Shown here one piece after another: positions 8,447 through 16,169 of a stretch of 64,000 nt of DNA. The first letter of the stretch is position 1. Each line of letters starts with the position of its first letter. The notes under the pieces were generated by a model. The model made no database searches. It saw nothing but the letters and a program-made list of their open reading frames with translations, and had not been told where the DNA came from. This DNA comes from JBBRNH01 sp038230415 (lineage in GTDB: Bacteria > Bacteroidota > Bacteroidia > Cytophagales > Spirosomataceae). Where the stretch lies: the NCBI GenBank assembly GCA_038230415.1, contig JBBRNH010000016.1:11156-75155 (forward strand), written 5' to 3'. Position numbers and translations under genes: made by a program.

Positions 8447-9121
8447 ATGGTTCTTGCTGCAAATTACTTCGATGCCCACACGCACCAGGCTCTGCCCGCC
8501 GATGCAGAAACCGAAGCCGTTCAGAACATTATTGTTGGGCAGGATTCGCGCACGCCCGGCGACTTTTTGGCCTGTTCGGTGGGCGTTCATCCCTGGCATG
8601 CCAACGCAGCCGCCGTACAAAACCACCTTGATCTGCTGCGGCAATGGGCCACGCATCCCACCGTCTGGGCCATCGGCGAGTGCGGCCTTGACCGAATAAA
8701 AGGCCCGGATTTAGCCGTTCAGCAAACCGTTTTTCAGGAACAAATCCGTATCAGCGCAGCAGTTGGCAAGCCGCTTATCGTGCATTGCGTCAGGGCATTT
8801 GCCGAGGTTACAGCCCTCCGCAAGCCAGCATATCCGGCCTGGGTGCTGCACGGGTTCAACCACCGGCTATCGGTATTAACGCGCCTGCTCGATGCCGGGT
8901 TTTACGTCTCCCTCGGCGCGGCTTTGCTTTGGCCCGGTTCGCCCGCGAGTGCCGCCATCGTGCATATCCCGGCTGATAAATTGTTGTTAGAGACTGATAA
9001 TCAGACAACAAGCATCCGCGAAGTTTATGAAGCGGCTGCCGTTCGGCTGGGTGTTCCGGTGGTGGCGTTGCGGCAACAGGTGGTAGCAAACGCCCGGCAA
9101 GTGTATCTTCGCCAACCGTAA
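8447..9121 (+). CDS. TatD family metal-dependent hydrolase
   Basis: A 224-residue TIM-barrel hydrolase, a little shorter than the usual ~260. The metal ligands of the family are visible: DAHTH at residues ~9-13, the Glu in AIGECGLD, His in LIVHCVRA, His in VLHGFN and Asp in LLLETDNQ. TatD proteins are magnesium-dependent 3'-5' exonucleases or phosphoesterases. The N-terminal region between strands one and two is compact. It is followed 30 bp later by tcdA, so the two may be co-transcribed. Confidence 0.88.
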   Translation: MVLAANYFDAHTHQALPADAETEAVQNIIVGQDSRTPGDFLACSVGVHPWHANAAAVQNHLDLLRQWATHPTVWAIGECGLDRIKGPDLAVQQTVFQEQIRISAAVGKPLIVHCVRAFAEVTALRKPAYPAWVLHGFNHRLSVLTRLLDAGFYVSLGAALLWPGSPASAAIVHIPADKLLLETDNQTTSIREVYEAAAVRLGVPVVALRQQVVANARQVYLRQP

Positions 9122-9151
9122 ACAGAATACCGCAAACCGTAAACCGATACA

Positions 9152-9940
9152 ATGCCCGACCGTAGCTGGCTTTCCCGCACTGAATTACTCATTGGCGATA
9201 CGGGTCTCGACCGACTCGCCCGCGCTCATGTCCTGATTGTGGGGCTGGGCGGGGTTGGCTCATTTGCCGCTGAGTTTGTAGCCCGCGCCGGTGTTGGTTG
9301 CCTCACCATTGTGGACGGCGACGTGGTTGACCCCACCAACCGAAACCGCCAACTGCCCGCCCTTGCCACCACGCACGGTCAATTCAAAGCCAATATTATG
9401 GCCGACCGTCTGGCCGCTATCAACCCCGATATTGAGTTGCGGGTGATAACCGAATTCATTCGCCCGGAGATGGTGCCGACTTTGTTAGACGGTGGCCCGT
9501 TCGATTACGTCCTGGATTGCATTGACAGCATCACGCCTAAACTCCTTTTGTTGCAGGCGGCCTACCAGCGCGGCTTCCCGATTGTGAGTTCGATGGGGGC
9601 GGGTGGCAAACTCGATCCAACCCAAATTCATGTCACCGACTTGTTTGACACGTGGTCTTGCACGATGGCGCAGTACGTCAGAAAACGGCTGAAACGCCTG
9701 TCTGTCGGGGCGGGAATCAAGGCCGTTTTTTCGACCGAACCCGTCCGCAATGAATCATTGCTACTGACGGATGGCGGGTCGTTCAAACGCTCGGCATACG
9801 GCACAATCTCGTATTTACCGGCTACCTTCGGCAGTATTTGCGCGTCGGTCGTGATTCGTGACCTGCTCGGCGAGCCGATTTCCATGACTGAACGCCCGGC
9901 GTTTATCCGCCACAAAGCAGTGAAAATGATTATTTCTTAG
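9152..9940 (+). CDS. tcdA: tRNA threonylcarbamoyladenosine dehydratase (TcdA/CsdL)
   Basis: A 262-residue E1-like enzyme. The nucleotide-binding GLGGVGSFAAEFVARAGVG, the Arg/Asn pair in NRNRQLPA, and the DCIDSITPK and GAGGKLDP segments are those of TcdA rather than MoeB or ThiF; the Cys-X-X-Cys zinc pairs of MoeB are absent. TcdA uses ATP to cyclise t6A37 to ct6A in ANN-decoding tRNAs. Length matches the family. It lies between tatD and a DUF1080 gene on the same strand. Confidence 0.92.
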   Translation: MPDRSWLSRTELLIGDTGLDRLARAHVLIVGLGGVGSFAAEFVARAGVGCLTIVDGDVVDPTNRNRQLPALATTHGQFKANIMADRLAAINPDIELRVITEFIRPEMVPTLLDGGPFDYVLDCIDSITPKLLLLQAAYQRGFPIVSSMGAGGKLDPTQIHVTDLFDTWSCTMAQYVRKRLKRLSVGAGIKAVFSTEPVRNESLLLTDGGSFKRSAYGTISYLPATFGSICASVVIRDLLGEPISMTERPAFIRHKAVKMIIS

Positions 9941-9974
9941 CGTGTTTCTTAAAACAAATCAATCCGTTATCACT

Positions 9975-10571
9975 ATGACCCGTTTTCTGTGTTTTCTGCT
10001 GATTATCAGCACAGTTGCCTTTATTGCACCGGCTAAAAAAATCCGGCTCTTCAACGGCAAAGACCTCACCGGCTGGAAAATCTATGGCACCGAAAAATGG
10101 TACGTTGATGCCGGTGAACTCGTTTGCGAAAGCGGCCCCGACAAACAGTACGGCTACCTTGCTACCGAACAGGCCTACAAAAACTTCGATCTGTCGTTAG
10201 AATTCAGGCAGGAAGCCAACGGCAACAGTGGCGTGTTTTTCCGGTCGGGCATAGATGGCACCAAAATCAGCGGCTGGCAGGTAGAGGTAGCGCCGAAAGA
10301 CCACGATACGGGCGGTATCTACGAATCGTACGGGCGCGGCTGGCTGCTGCAAATTCCCGACGACAAAGAAACCATTCTGAAACCCGGCGAGTGGAACAAA
10401 CTCCGCATCCGTGTAGAAGGAGACCACGTGCAAACATTTCTGAACGGGCAACCGATGGCTGACCTGCACGACGAGAAAATTGGGGCGGCCAATGGCTCCA
10501 TCGCGCTCCAGATTCACGACGGGGGCGGCATTAAAGTCCGCTGGCGGAACTTAGTGCTGCGGGCGTTGTAA
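9975..10571 (+). CDS. Secreted DUF1080 (3-keto-disaccharide hydrolase-like) protein
   Basis: A 198-residue protein with a signal peptide (residues 1-20, FLCFLLIISTVAFIAP) and one DUF1080 concanavalin-like domain. It starts at LFNGKDLTGW, the hallmark motif, and includes NSGVFFRSG and GEWNKLRI. DUF1080 domains act on or bind sugars; several Bacteroidota members hydrolyse 3-ketoglycosides. Start ATG 9975 gives a clean signal peptide, whereas the upstream GTG adds a non-signal extension. A GMC oxidoreductase lies 6 kb away, too far to infer a pathway. Confidence 0.88.
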   Translation: MTRFLCFLLIISTVAFIAPAKKIRLFNGKDLTGWKIYGTEKWYVDAGELVCESGPDKQYGYLATEQAYKNFDLSLEFRQEANGNSGVFFRSGIDGTKISGWQVEVAPKDHDTGGIYESYGRGWLLQIPDDKETILKPGEWNKLRIRVEGDHVQTFLNGQPMADLHDEKIGAANGSIALQIHDGGGIKVRWRNLVLRAL

Positions 10572-10604
10572 ATCCGTAAAAATCGCAGGTCAACAATCTG
10601 AAAA

Positions 10605-12272
10605 TCACAAATACCGCCCGGTGATGTGCCGGGTGCGTTCGATGGTTTCTTCAATCAGCGGGTGGCGCGGCTGACGCATAGATTCGTCCAGATCGGCAAT
10701 AGTTTCTTTGACCAACAAATGCACCGGCACCGGCTCACTGTTGGCATTGCTGCGCTGATAAACCAGCACGGGCCGCACGGCTCCGGTAGCGGCAAGGCGG
10801 TTGTAGTCGGCTTTGGCGATGGCAAACTCGGCATCGGTCGGGCCAAAAGTCAAGGTTTCTTCGGGGGCAGGATTGGCTTTTCGGTCGGCGAGTTCCGTAT
10901 CGAGATCAATCAGCAGGTGCCGCAGACGCACGGTGTCTTTGCCGGTTCGGATGCGCTCCCGGAGCGATTGCCGGATCAAGTACGTCAGCGTGTTGCAAAT
11001 GTCCATCCCAATTTCAGCCATCTGCTTAAAAATCAACGACGTTGGCGACATTCCCGGAATCGTGTTCGGGTCATGGAGCAACACCCGGTTATCGGCAGTG
11101 AGAAAACCATCCGTCCGGGCATAGACGTTGATACCCAACCGCCTGAACACCTCAGCCTCGACCTGCTGAATCTGGCGGTTGTTTTCGAGGGTAGTACCAA
11201 CGGGAATCCGCTTTTTGGCGGTGTTTGATTTGTATTTCGTCTCGAAATCAAACGCAACGGCGTTGTAAATCTCGGTCGGTGGCAGGGCAAAGGCATTCTG
11301 ATCGTCGTCCTGAATAACCCCGCACGAGAACTCCTGTCCCACAATAAACTCCTCAAACAGCACCTCATCTTCGGCATTTTGGGAGATCAGCATGAGCGAA
11401 TCAGCCGAAACAAGCTGTTCATTCAGCCGCTCGATCAGCGTGGCCGGATGGGTGATCCGCTCGCCGGTCTGCTCAATGATGAGCGGAAACCCGATGCCTT
11501 TATCAAGATCGGTGGTACGCTGGGCGTAGGCTCGTTTCTCGCTGTTGGTCAGGGCGTTCCAGTATTCGGCAGTGACGATACTCTGAAAAAAACAGGTTTC
11601 TACGGCGGCAGAAAACGCGGTCAGGTCATTTTCTTTTACGATTGCCACGCCAATGCTTGACCCCTGATGCGGGGCTTTCACGACTACCGGCAAGCCGATG
11701 TGCGCTACCAGCGACTGAAAAAATTCGGCGTGGTTGCACTGCTGCCAGGCATCGCGGCTGATGGTGAGCGTTTTTTTCTGCTGCCCATTCACGAGCGCAA
11801 TCAGATCGTTTTGCAGGATTTTGTTGATCCCCAGCGACGAGCCGAGCAGCCCCGGCCCGGTGTACGGAATCTTGTACCATTCGAGCAGTCCCTGAATGGC
11901 ACCGTCTTCGCAATCGGGGCCATGCACGGCGAGAAACACGCAGTCGAAATGCCGGTGAAAGTCGCCGGGCCTGATTTCGGGCATTCCCGAACACCAGTCA
12001 TCGCCCAACGATTCGTCATACACCGAGAAGCCTGATTGGTCTTGCGGCAGGGCATCGCGCAGCGCGTCGGCATCCCAGAACGATTCGTCCACGACAAAAA
12101 AGCGGCCCGAACCACTGATAAACACGGCTACCGACTCAAACAGCCGTTGGTCGAGATGGCGCAGGGCCGTGCGGCCACCCATGAACGACACGTCGCGCTC
12201 ACGCGCCGGGCCACCGAAAAAAACACCTATTCGCACCGGAGAAATTGATTTTATTGAACCACAAAGAAACAA
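10605..12272 (-). CDS. Large D-Ala-D-Ala-ligase-like ATP-grasp protein with C-terminal extension
   Basis: About 555 residues, against 310-370 for ordinary Ddl. The N-terminal domain begins VFFGGPARERDVS, followed by an ATP-grasp with VVVKAPHQGSSIGV, EEFIVGQEFSCGVI and HDPNTIPGMSPTS. In the last motif, Ddl normally has Asn-Glu-x-Asn; here the metal-binding Glu is Asp. About 130 extra residues follow the grasp fold with no family I recognise. It could be a ligase for a different dipeptide or substrate. The start is uncertain: TTG 12272 directly abuts a terminator T-run, and GTG 12236 lies two residues before the conserved GVFFGG start. Confidence 0.8.
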   Translation of the reverse strand: MFLCGSIKSISPVRIGVFFGGPARERDVSFMGGRTALRHLDQRLFESVAVFISGSGRFFVVDESFWDADALRDALPQDQSGFSVYDESLGDDWCSGMPEIRPGDFHRHFDCVFLAVHGPDCEDGAIQGLLEWYKIPYTGPGLLGSSLGINKILQNDLIALVNGQQKKTLTISRDAWQQCNHAEFFQSLVAHIGLPVVVKAPHQGSSIGVAIVKENDLTAFSAAVETCFFQSIVTAEYWNALTNSEKRAYAQRTTDLDKGIGFPLIIEQTGERITHPATLIERLNEQLVSADSLMLISQNAEDEVLFEEFIVGQEFSCGVIQDDDQNAFALPPTEIYNAVAFDFETKYKSNTAKKRIPVGTTLENNRQIQQVEAEVFRRLGINVYARTDGFLTADNRVLLHDPNTIPGMSPTSLIFKQMAEIGMDICNTLTYLIRQSLRERIRTGKDTVRLRHLLIDLDTELADRKANPAPEETLTFGPTDAEFAIAKADYNRLAATGAVRPVLVYQRSNANSEPVPVHLLVKETIADLDESMRQPRHPLIEETIERTRHITGRYL

Positions 12273-12304
12273 AAAACCCGCGCCGTTTGGTGTGGGCGCA
12301 GGTT
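12271..12304 (-). terminator. Terminator after the coiled-coil gene
   Basis: On the minus strand: AACCTGCGCC, loop, GGCGCGGGTT, then a T-run. The single mismatch on the plus strand becomes a G-U wobble in minus-strand RNA, which fixes the direction. It ends the GSCFA-Mrp-NifU-coiled-coil group. Confidence 0.8.
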
Positions 12305-12326
12305 TGAGTTTGTTGGCAGAAGTCGG

Positions 12327-12653
12327 TTAATGGCCGTTACGGTTTTGCAGGATCGAGAGAATCAGGTCTAATTTCGACCCATGCTCCGCCAATTGCTTAT
12401 CAACCTGCTCAAACCGTTTGTCCACTTGTTCAAACCGTTTTTCCACTTGTTCAAACTGTTTGTCAATGCGCTCAAATTTCTTATCCGTGTCCATTTTATG
12501 CACGGTAAGGCTCACATTCACGTCTATAATCAGGGCCGCGAGGGCTTTAATCTGGGCGGTGTGGTAGTCGCTTTTGAGGGCGAGTTCGTCCTGTTTTTTC
12601 AGCATGTCCACCATCAACGATTCTAATTGGTCAAGGCGTTGGTTGGGGTTCAT
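12327..12653 (-). CDS. Small coiled-coil protein with heptad repeats
   Basis: A 108-residue protein of unknown function. Residues ~55-95 are four tandem seven-residue units of the form FEQVDKR, an uninterrupted coiled coil likely to oligomerise. The DNA shows matching ~21-bp repeats. No signal peptide or membrane segment. It follows the NifU-like gene by 32 bp on the same strand and precedes a terminator, so it is probably the last gene of that operon. Confidence 0.65.
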   Translation of the reverse strand: MNPNQRLDQLESLMVDMLKKQDELALKSDYHTAQIKALAALIIDVNVSLTVHKMDTDKKFERIDKQFEQVEKRFEQVDKRFEQVDKQLAEHGSKLDLILSILQNRNGH

Positions 12654-12685
12654 CTAATTATGGGTCAATACGTTAGGTGGTTTGT

Positions 12686-12943
12686 TTATGCAATTGTCAG
12701 ATTCACGGCCTCCACCCGCGTTATCTCCGGCACGGCCCGCAACACGGCTTCTTCAAGCCCGCCCTTAAACGTCATGGCCGACATGGGACAGGTGCCGCAC
12801 GAGCCGAGCAGTTCGAGCCGCACCACGTTGTCGTCGGTAATTTCCAGCACCCGCACATTGCCTTCGTCGGCGGCTAAGTAAGGCCGGATGGTGTCTAAGG
12901 CTTTCTCGATTCGGGCCGCGAGGTCGGTGCGTGTGGCTGTCAT
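12686..12943 (-). CDS. NifU C-terminal-domain Fe-S carrier protein
   Basis: An 85-residue stand-alone NifU C-terminal (NfuA-type) domain. The paired cysteines that hold a 4Fe-4S cluster between two subunits are in GSCGTCPMSAMTFKGG, and the preceding region (IRPYLAADEGNVRV) is typical. It delivers Fe-S clusters to apoproteins. It is 47 bp downstream of the Mrp/ApbC gene, another Fe-S carrier, so the two likely work together. Confidence 0.92.
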   Translation of the reverse strand: MTATRTDLAARIEKALDTIRPYLAADEGNVRVLEITDDNVVRLELLGSCGTCPMSAMTFKGGLEEAVLRAVPEITRVEAVNLTIA

Positions 12944-12990
12944 CTCTGTAGTTTTAATGTGTCTGTGTAAAATTACGATGGCCGGTTGGT

Positions 12991-14094
12991 TTACGCAACC
13001 ACCACCCGTTTGGTCTGCTCAACGGTGTCGTTGCGGATAGCAACCTGCCGGGCCAATGCCTCTGCCGCTGACCGGAAAGCCTCGGCAGCAATGGGTTCGC
13101 CGGTCACGATAGCGGGCTGGCCTTCGTCGCCCGCTTCCCGGATCGATTGCACCAGCGGAATCTGCCCCAGCAACGGCACATCAAAGGCATCGGCTAAGGC
13201 TTTGCCACCGCCTTTTCCGAACAGAAAATACTGATGGTCAGGCAGTTCGGCGGGGGTGAAGTACGACATATTTTCGACCACACCCAGCACCGGCACGTTT
13301 ATCTGCGGCTGCCGAAACATGGCGAGTCCCTTTGTAGCATCGGCAATAGCCACTTTCTGCGGAGTCGTCACAATAATCGCGCCCGTTACCGGCACACTCT
13401 GCACCAATGTCAGGTGAATATCGCCCGTGCCGGGCGGCAGGTCAATGAGCAGGTAATCGAGGTCGCCCCAGTCGGCATCCGAGAAAAACTGCTGCAAGGC
13501 CCGGCCCGCCATCGTACCGCGCCAGATAATAGCCTGCCCCGGAGCCACCAAAAAGCCCATAGAAAGCAGTTTGATACCGTACTGCTGAATGGGTTCGAGC
13601 CGATTTTGGCCGTCCACCACCGAAATCAGCGGCTGCATATCCTCGGCTCCAAACATCGTCGGGATAGACGGGCCGTAGATGTCGGCATCAATAATACCAA
13701 CTTTAGCCCCGGAGCGGTGCAGGGCAATGGCTAAGTTGGCCGTTACGGTTGACTTACCCACGCCCCCCTTGCCCGACGACACGGCAATAATATTTTTTAC
13801 ACCCGGCAGCAACGGCGCATTCGAGCGGGTCGAAGTCACGTCGGCAGTCATGTCAACCGTTATCGTGATACCGGGGCCAATGTGGGTATGAATCGCGTCT
13901 TCGCACCGCTTGCGAATCAGTTCTTTGAGCGGGCAGGCGGGCGTGGTCAGCACAATGGTAAACCGCACCGACCCTACACCGAGCGTAATATCGCGAACCA
14001 TACCGAGCGAGACAATATCGCGTTTCAGATCAGGTTCCTCAACGTGGCTGAGGGCGGCCAATACAAGTTCGGTAGAGAGTTGGTAGTCAGACAT
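12991..14094 (-). CDS. Mrp/ApbC/NBP35 family Fe-S cluster carrier ATPase
   Basis: A 367-residue protein. Residues 1-85 are a MIP18/DUF59 domain, and the rest is a P-loop ATPase with the deviant Walker A SSGKGGVGKSTV, the DADIYGPS switch and DLPPGTGDIHL. The usual C-terminal CxxC is not obvious: the segment before the C-terminal region reads VENMSYFTPAELPDHQ where many homologues have two cysteines. The start ATG at 14094 overlaps the stop of the GSCFA gene by 8 bp, which implies translational coupling. Function as an Fe-S carrier is established for the family. Confidence 0.92.
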   Translation of the reverse strand: MSDYQLSTELVLAALSHVEEPDLKRDIVSLGMVRDITLGVGSVRFTIVLTTPACPLKELIRKRCEDAIHTHIGPGITITVDMTADVTSTRSNAPLLPGVKNIIAVSSGKGGVGKSTVTANLAIALHRSGAKVGIIDADIYGPSIPTMFGAEDMQPLISVVDGQNRLEPIQQYGIKLLSMGFLVAPGQAIIWRGTMAGRALQQFFSDADWGDLDYLLIDLPPGTGDIHLTLVQSVPVTGAIIVTTPQKVAIADATKGLAMFRQPQINVPVLGVVENMSYFTPAELPDHQYFLFGKGGGKALADAFDVPLLGQIPLVQSIREAGDEGQPAIVTGEPIAAEAFRSAAEALARQVAIRNDTVEQTKRVVVA

Positions 14095-15070
14095 AGTCGA
14101 ATAAACGGCTCCTGACCGTTGCCAGTTCCGCCGAAACATCGGCACCGGGTTGCAGGGCTTCAAGTTTGTCGAGGAGACCGTGCAGGAATTGCTGGTAGCT
14201 ATCGGTCATGCCGTGCAAGGGGCGGTGGTTCAGGTCGCGCCGGATAGCCGACCAATCGGCCACAAACCGGCGCAGTTCAGGACTGAATGCACAATCGGCG
14301 AATTTACCGAAAATGTACTCGTGGGCCTGCCCGTTGGGGTGAATCAGGTCGGCTTCGTAAAAGCGGTAATCGCGGAGGTCGTCCTGCATGATTTCGTAGG
14401 CCGGAAAGTAGCTGACCCAGTCATGCCAGGCAGTCAGTTCGTGGCAAACCGTCCGCAAGAGTGCTTTGCTGACTCCGTTGATGGTCAGTCCGTCGCGCAC
14501 ATGCCGCACCGGGCTAACCGTGAGCAGCACCCGCAATCCGGGATTAACCCAACGCAGGGTTTTGAGGAGTTTGGTGAGGTTGTCGCGCACGTGGTCAATG
14601 TTATAGACATACTTCTCGAACTGGCTTGCCGGAATTTTGTGGCAATTGGCAACCACCGCGCTGGTATCAATGTGCCGATGCACCACCGCCGTGCCGAGGG
14701 TAATAAACAGCCAGTCGGCCTGCCGAAGGGCCGCGTCAACATCGGCTAATTTGTCCGTCAGCATGGCCCGCAGGTCATCTTGCGAGTTGGCCCAGAGTGA
14801 GGAATGGAAATCGTGGTGAAGCCAGATTCCATCGCGCTCCATATACAGCCGCTCATCGGGCGATTGCCCGTGCAGAGCCATCGTGAGGAGTTTGGCAATG
14901 GAGACCGGGTTAAAAACCGTGCCGAACGGGTTGTTCAAAACGGCCAGTTTGTGGTCAATCAAGTGCTGACCCATAGCGTCGGCAAAACACGAGCCGATGG
15001 TAACAATCCGGTCATTGATCCCGATGCGGCAGGGCAGCGATTCGGGCATTATTTCTGTGTGAAATTCCAT
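14087..15070 (-). CDS. GSCFA domain protein
   Basis: A 327-residue protein whose GSCFA signature appears literally as TIGSCFADAMGQHL near residue 26. The family is SGNH-hydrolase-like, and further conserved parts include LFITLGTAVVHR and the late DLIHPNGQAHEYIF (the Asp-x-x-His type catalytic pair). It is common in Bacteroidota, with unknown substrate. It is the first gene of a minus-strand operon with Mrp (8-bp overlap) and the NifU-like gene. Confidence 0.88.
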   Translation of the reverse strand: MEFHTEIMPESLPCRIGINDRIVTIGSCFADAMGQHLIDHKLAVLNNPFGTVFNPVSIAKLLTMALHGQSPDERLYMERDGIWLHHDFHSSLWANSQDDLRAMLTDKLADVDAALRQADWLFITLGTAVVHRHIDTSAVVANCHKIPASQFEKYVYNIDHVRDNLTKLLKTLRWVNPGLRVLLTVSPVRHVRDGLTINGVSKALLRTVCHELTAWHDWVSYFPAYEIMQDDLRDYRFYEADLIHPNGQAHEYIFGKFADCAFSPELRRFVADWSAIRRDLNHRPLHGMTDSYQQFLHGLLDKLEALQPGADVSAELATVRSRLFDYV

Positions 15071-15265
15071 GTTTAACTAACAAAAAAACAGCACGTTAAG
15101 GTCATTTTTGTTCATAAAAAAACTGGGCAAAACAGGCTCCTGTTTGTTGAGACAACAAGCTGATAATCAAGCTGGTCGGGGCGGCTGTTTACGGTAATTT
15201 ACCGGCACGCAGGTTGTAGTTTTCGCAGACTCATCAGCCGATGTTAATCGGGCTGTCTGAGTTAC

Positions 15266-15273
15266 TAAATTTG
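15266..15273 (+). promoter_or_regulatory. -7 box ahead of a remnant leader
   Basis: TAAATTTG matches TAnnTTTG exactly. About 12 bp later starts ACCCCAACCAACCGCCATGA, nearly the same leader as at 16150-16172 before the GMC gene. The rest of 15071-15330 shows no other gene. It looks like a surviving promoter and start codon whose gene body was deleted. Confidence 0.45.
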
Positions 15274-15330
15274 TGTTTTCAGATAAACCCCAACCAACCG
15301 CCATGATACCAAAAACCGTACCTCGGCGCG

Positions 15331-15492
15331 ATGCGGTTGCGCTACGGATATGGCATTACGAGCTACAAAGCGCAGGGCAGCGAGTTCGATACGGCGCTGC
15401 TTAACACATGGTTGCCGACGGGCCTGACCAACCTGAGTTTGTTGCAGGCAGGCGTGACGCGGGTGCGAAAACGGTTGATTTGGTCGCGATAG
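15331..15492 (+). pseudogene. C-terminal remnant of a UvrD/RecD-type helicase
   Basis: A 53-codon fragment ending in TAG. It contains YGYGITSYKAQGSEFDT, the UvrD_C_2 motif (usually Y-A-I-T-x-H-K-A-Q-G-S), and near its end AGVTRVRKRLIW, matching the usual TRA-K-L final strand. Everything upstream of the helicase C-terminal domain is gone, and the ATG at 15303 runs in another frame. It is a decayed gene, not a working protein. Confidence 0.7.
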
Positions 15493-15549
15493 GAGAAGAA
15501 TTATTTATCTTGCATAAAAACCCGCTGAACAGGTTTATCTGCCCGATTT

Positions 15550-15795
15550 ATGGAGACATACATACTTGAGATTCTAAACCCTAAAGGCGTTCGGCTATTG
15601 GAAGATTTGGCTGATTTAGAGATCATTACCTTTAAACCACAAACCGCAATGGCAAGACAAGTGGCGATGTCGGACGAGGAATGGAACGAAGCCTATCAGC
15701 GCATTATGCAGGGAGGAAGCAACACGCTTGACGTGCTTGAACACCTGCGCGAATCGCGGCAAGACCGGCCAATGCCTTTCCGAGATGACGAATGA
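15550..15795 (+). CDS. Small antitoxin-like protein
   Basis: An 81-residue acidic protein with an N-terminal strand (YILEILNPKGVRLLEDL) and a helical, highly charged C-terminus. It resembles the small proteins that precede PIN toxins in Cytophagales and cyanobacteria. Its stop overlaps the ATG of a 26-codon frame that begins like a PIN domain, the usual TA overlap. I infer an antitoxin whose toxin is broken. Confidence 0.55.
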   Translation: METYILEILNPKGVRLLEDLADLEIITFKPQTAMARQVAMSDEEWNEAYQRIMQGGSNTLDVLEHLRESRQDRPMPFRDDE

Positions 15796-15872
15796 GAATT
15801 TTAGATACTAATCAAGCCATGCACATAAGTGATGTGATCGCGGGAAATCAACAAAACAGGCTTTTGCAGTAA
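15792..15872 (+). pseudogene. Truncated PIN-type toxin start
   Basis: The frame starts inside the previous stop (ATGA overlap) and reads MRILDTNQAMH before stopping after 26 codons. ILDTN is the typical first strand of PIN-domain nucleases and includes the first catalytic Asp. Nothing else of the domain remains. The identification rests on a few residues plus the overlap. Confidence 0.4.
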
Positions 15873-15887
15873 TCACAACAAACCAAT

Positions 15888-16124
15888 ATGATTATCGAAA
15901 CCAAACTTGGATTAGCCGACCATGTCGTAAGCGTAATTGACCACTTCCGGCAGTATGGCTTCGATAGCCGCGAGGCTTTGGTAGAACGGGCTTTGCAACT
16001 CTTGCAGGAAGCTGTCCAGAAAGACCGGGTTCTTATCGAATCAGCCCGGCTTTATGCCGAGCAGTATGAGGAGGATTCCGAAGCAAAAGAATGGGTTGCA
16101 GTTACATTCAATGACTCAAAATAG
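15888..16124 (+). CDS. Small helical protein, antitoxin-like
   Basis: A 78-residue protein: residues 1-35 look like a dimerising ribbon-helix (VVSVIDHFRQYGFDSREALVE), followed by a long acidic helix (IESARLYAEQYEEDSEAKEW). This shape is common for antitoxins paired with MazF-type toxins. A 20-codon frame (MTQNSFWLRLIR) overlaps its end and stops just at the GMC gene start, possibly the last trace of such a toxin. Function is inferred. Confidence 0.55.
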   Translation: MIIETKLGLADHVVSVIDHFRQYGFDSREALVERALQLLQEAVQKDRVLIESARLYAEQYEEDSEAKEWVAVTFNDSK

Positions 16125-16169
16125 TTTTTGGCTTAGATTAATCCGATCACAAACCCCCAACCAACCGCC

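Noticed and set aside
12381..12470. Tandem repeats as a regulatory or CRISPR-like array
   Set aside because: The ~21-bp units lie inside a gene and encode coiled-coil heptads.
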